Of a stretch of DNA of 64,000 bases, positions 61,085 to 64,000 are shown piece after piece (position 1 is the stretch's first letter; every line of letters starts with the position of its first letter). The notes under the pieces were generated by a model, which was not told the origin of the DNA, searched no databases, and was given only the letters and a program-made list of their open reading frames with translations. Source of the DNA: Lepidurus packardi (taxonomy: Eukaryota > Arthropoda > Branchiopoda > Notostraca > Triopsidae); contig JAKZAN010000005.1 in assembly GCA_023053545.1 (NCBI GenBank), positions 2,914,001 through 2,978,000 of the forward strand, read 5' to 3'. The position numbers were made by a program, and so were the translations under genes.

Positions 61085-62671
61085 TCAAGGGCAGACAACG
61101 TTGGCAGGCCAATCACAGTATTTAAAAACGGAATTAAATAGTGTTCCAGTGCTACATGACTGGAGAGTTGCTACACCTCCAAAACAGTTATAAAATTTGC
61201 TACAATCCGTAGGGCAAGCGAATAAACCATCTCCAGGGCAAACGACTAAGAAACAAAAGAAAGTTGTTTATGTAATAATGTGGGTTGAAAACTACACTTA
61301 CAAGTTCCGGATGGACTTTTGGTTGTAGCTGTAATAGTTGTAGCGGTAATGACTTTAGTAGTGGATGTAGTAACGGGTATGCTAGATGTTGAAGTAATTA
61401 CAGGTTTAGTGGTGGTCGCTGAGACCACAACGAGTGTAGCGGTCGTAGTGGTAGTCGTGGTTCCGGTATTCAAGGTATTGACAATAGCTGTAATTAGTGG
61501 ATTGCTACCAGTACCACAAATATTGTTAAAATCGTCCATGGCTATATCCCAAACCATAGCTCCACCAAGGCTTTTGCCCTTTGCATAATTGGCCTTCTTT
61601 TGGACCATGGCAACGTCATCGTAGCCTACCCAGTTGAGCGTGGCGCTCGAGTACGCATACGGACCAGCATTACCACTGGCGTCCTGCACAACACTCCAGC
61701 CACCGGCTTTGATGTTGCTGCAAATCTCTGAGTATGCCAAAGTGCCAGCTTCTGCAGTAACGGGCCCGGCAGCACCGGGTCCAGTACCGAGAGCGTTGGG
61801 AGGGGCAGTCGAGCTAAGGCTGGCAAGTTTCCACGTTTTCCCGTATGTGGGAATGCCTAGCACGAGCTTACTCGGTGAAGCTCCTTTTCGAATCCAGTAA
61901 TTAACGGTGTAGTTCGCATTGTTGCCATCAGCTTCCCAGGATCGTTTGTAGAGCGGTGCATGCGAATCAGCATTGCTTTCCCATGGACCGTGCATGTCGT
62001 ACGTCATGAGATGAATAGCGTCGAGATTAAGGCTTAGTGTGGGTACGTCGTAAGAGCTGTCAAGAGTAGCCGGACTAGCAGAAGCCGCCATAGTGAGTTG
62101 GTACTTGGTACCAAAACTGGCGCGCAAAGCTTTAACTAAATTGGCCAAGTTGGTTTTGTCAGCAGCGGCGGGGTACTCCCAATCTAAATCTAAGCCATCG
62201 AAACCATAGGTTTGCAAAAAAGTGACAACGGAGTTGGTAAACTTCGTAATGGAGGTTGAAGACGCAACCATGCTTGAATATTTGTTAGTTTGCGAATCGG
62301 ACCACCCACCAATAGCGATGAGGACTTTAATATTCGGGTTTTTCGTTTTCAGTGCCACAGCTTTGGCATAGTTGCCCAAGTCGACATCGAGCACATTATC
62401 ATAAGGTTTAATGGTTAAGGTAATGGGGTCCAGGATAGCAAAGGCGTAGACAACATGAGTGCAAAGCGATGTATTAATATTGTCGGTTGTAAACTTCGCC
62501 GTACCTGTCCAAAATTAACAAAATTCCAGTTAAAAATATAAATAATAAAATAATAATAATAAAAATACCTGTTCTGTAGTAGGACCAGTTCGGGTAATAG
62601 CAAACCATTTTTGGCGAGGCCTCAACGGCTACTACAGCTACCAAACCGAAAAATGCAAGAAACCTACACAT
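61085..62671 (-). CDS. Secreted GH18 chitinase with Thr-rich linker and one chitin-binding domain (chitinase 3)
   Basis: Exons 62671-62569, 62504-61302 and 61245-61085 give 488 residues. Signal peptide MCRFLAFFGLVAVVAVEAS precedes PKMVCYYPNWSYYRTG. The catalytic motif FDGLDLDWEYP has Glu144. MTYDMHGPW and GAMVWDIAMDDF are present. A Thr-rich linker and one type-2 chitin-binding domain (VCPGDGLFACPTDCSKFYNC) complete it. Exon structure and phases equal those of chitinase 2, and the catalytic domains are nearly identical. The first introns are unrelated (here rich in ATT repeats) and the linkers differ. The otherwise shared PYDSWLDVD reads PYDNVLDVD here. A TATA box lies 73 bp upstream of the start. 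Confidence 0.92.
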
Positions 62672-62743
62672 TTTCAATAGCAAAATGCGAGATACGTACT
62701 CTTCTGTATGATGACGATCATAAATTCCGTTCAGTCGTCAGCT

Positions 62744-62750
62744 TTTTATA
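62744..62750 (-). promoter_or_regulatory. TATA box of chitinase 3
   Basis: TATAAAA on the minus strand (GTGTATAAAAAGC in context), 73 bp upstream of the start codon. The aligned position in chitinase 2 reads GTGAATAAGAAGC. Confidence 0.65.
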
Positions 62751-63011
62751 CACTTACTAGGCCTCGTAGTTTTGTATAGGTATCGTTATCTACATGTTAC
62801 ACAGCTGTTATTATGGTCATACATTTTTCCCACCTGTGTATAAACTAAGTTTACATAGATTCCCTTATGCACGCAACAACTTGAGCCAGCAATGTAATCA
62901 GGCTTAAAACACATGGGTAAAGACGAAAGTAAATAAACACGTGTGGTTTCCATTCCACTGGCCTTATCGAGAAAATAATCTAAACGGACATTATACGGTT
63001 AACCGTAATTT

Positions 63012-63108
63012 GAAAGTCTACCAATTATGCAATTCGAATAATTGGAAAATTCGAAAGTCTACCAATTATGCAATTCGAATAATTGGAAAATTCGAAAGTC
63101 TACCAATT
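63012..63108 (+). repeat. 41-bp tandem repeat
   Basis: Two full units and a partial third, starting at 63012, 63052 and 63093, each with GAAAGTCTACCAATTATGCA then ATTCGAATAATTGGAAAATT. Each unit contains its own AATT-rich inverted motif. A minisatellite. Confidence 0.85.
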
Positions 63109-64000
63109 TGTCTATCAATGTACGCGAACTTCGTTTATGTATAATGTGCTAACAGTTGACAGGGAGCAGCTGTTCAATTTTTAAATAAAATTGCTATGCT
63201 TGCTCTTGTAAGATACAAGTACGGAAGTGCACAATGTATAAGACAATGGTCAATACTTATATTTGGATTTTCATTGGCTTTTGGAAGGATTAGCTTTTCT
63301 TTTCCAAAGGCTTGATAATTGTCGCTATCCAAAGTCGGATTCGCCTCTTCAAATGACTCGGACATCTACGACGGGCTTCATCCTTATCTGTTTTTGTAAG
63401 GAAGGTTTTGCATGCGTCATAGCACTGTGTATTCATTGTTGGTGTAAAAGAAGGCGTGAATAAATTAAGTGAACAGCTTGTAGATAAATGGTGTTGGAGA
63501 ATATAAAGCAGTAAGTATTTTGATTTCCTTGTTCATAAGATTATTGTCTCTTTCATTTAATTAGTAATGCGTCGGCCACTGCCAACACATAATGGTTGGA
63601 ACAAGTAGTGCTTCATTTGTATTTGAATTAATAAACACCCGCAGCAATTTATAAAGAGCAGATGTTGAATTGTATTATTAAATAATTACTTTTTTCGGGT
63701 AAGAATACAAGAACAGAAGTACAAAACTCACTAGACAATGGTCAATACTAGAATACCCGAGATGGTTCGGACGACAGAAATGCGGTATAAGCATACCAGA
63801 GAGAAATGTGGTTATTCGTTTTAATTATATGATTTCTTTTCCTGGCACATTCTCGCTTGGGAAAGCGACATTGTTTAGTTGGTGCATACTACATTCGCTT
63901 GCCAGTCGCATCCCTTTGTAACGGGGTTGAAGTAAAGCGAGTTTGGGCAGTACATTAGAGTAGCCACTCCCCATCCGCAGGAATAAAAGGCTGCACAATT

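Larger units (their letters stand above)
62672..64000. other. Upstream flank of chitinase 3 to window end
   Basis: The proximal 300 bp is the chitinase 3 promoter, similar to that of chitinase 2. Further out is a 41-bp tandem repeat and a duplicated block (AGACAATGGTCAATACT near 63241 and 63736). The open frame at 63365-63174 (minus) starts plausibly but has no downstream exons. No gene called. Confidence 0.5.

Noticed and set aside
63174..63365. Minus-strand frame starting MSESFEEANP
   Set aside because: Plausible start, but no downstream exon before the chitinase 3 promoter, and its flank is part of a duplicated block.
1..64000. CRISPR arrays, bacterial operons, plasmid or phage features
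   Set aside because: Intron-rich genes, splice signals and poly(A) signals throughout show eukaryotic nuclear DNA; no spaced direct-repeat array was seen.

Overview
This window looks like nuclear DNA of an arthropod. Genes are split by many short introns (mostly 55-85 bp, GT-AG). The gene set includes a Domeless-type JAK/STAT cytokine receptor, a pHCl-type Cys-loop chloride channel and three secreted GH18 chitinases with peritrophin-type chitin-binding domains. GRAMD4-like and MON2 genes, broadly conserved in animals, are also present. I cannot name the species; a crustacean would fit the small introns, but that is a guess. Exon models were built by hand from splice signals and phase. All nine multi-exon models presented as complete sum to a multiple of three.

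Layout from left to right. A class I Rab11-FIP/Rip11 gene (+, 242-4315) faces tail-to-tail a GRAMD4-like gene (-, 4750-7200). A repeat-bearing gap follows, with a 99-bp exact direct repeat and a tRNA-Ala-derived relic. The 21-exon domeless-like receptor gene (-, 10097-20795) comes next. It has two long introns. One carries eight TTCN3GAA STAT-type sites, the other a cluster of AGGTCA nuclear-receptor half sites. Upstream of domeless lie about 7.8 kb of non-coding DNA with a hairpin and a pogo/Tigger relic.

A cytochrome b561 gene (-, 28598-29327) and a REXO4-like exonuclease gene (+, 29759-31424) are arranged head to head. Then come a pHCl-like channel (-, 32046-37289), a gene-poor gap, and a 22-exon MON2 gene (-, 41048-48184) that contains a GC-AG intron. 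Three chitinase genes follow, all on the minus strand: 48758-50681, 52810-54449 and 61085-62671. The last two are recent duplicates that include their promoters. Transposon relics lie between them: a P-element/THAP9-like transposase, a Harbinger-like MITE, another TIR element and a non-LTR retrotransposon tail. One unrecognised Cys-rich exon (-, 55920-56173) also lies there.

Functionally, Rab11-FIP and MON2 both act in endosome/Golgi traffic. Domeless is the JAK/STAT receptor, and its intron suggests feedback control by its own pathway. The chitinases form a local expanding cluster. I see no single new multi-gene system. The best lead is the STAT-site array inside the domeless gene.
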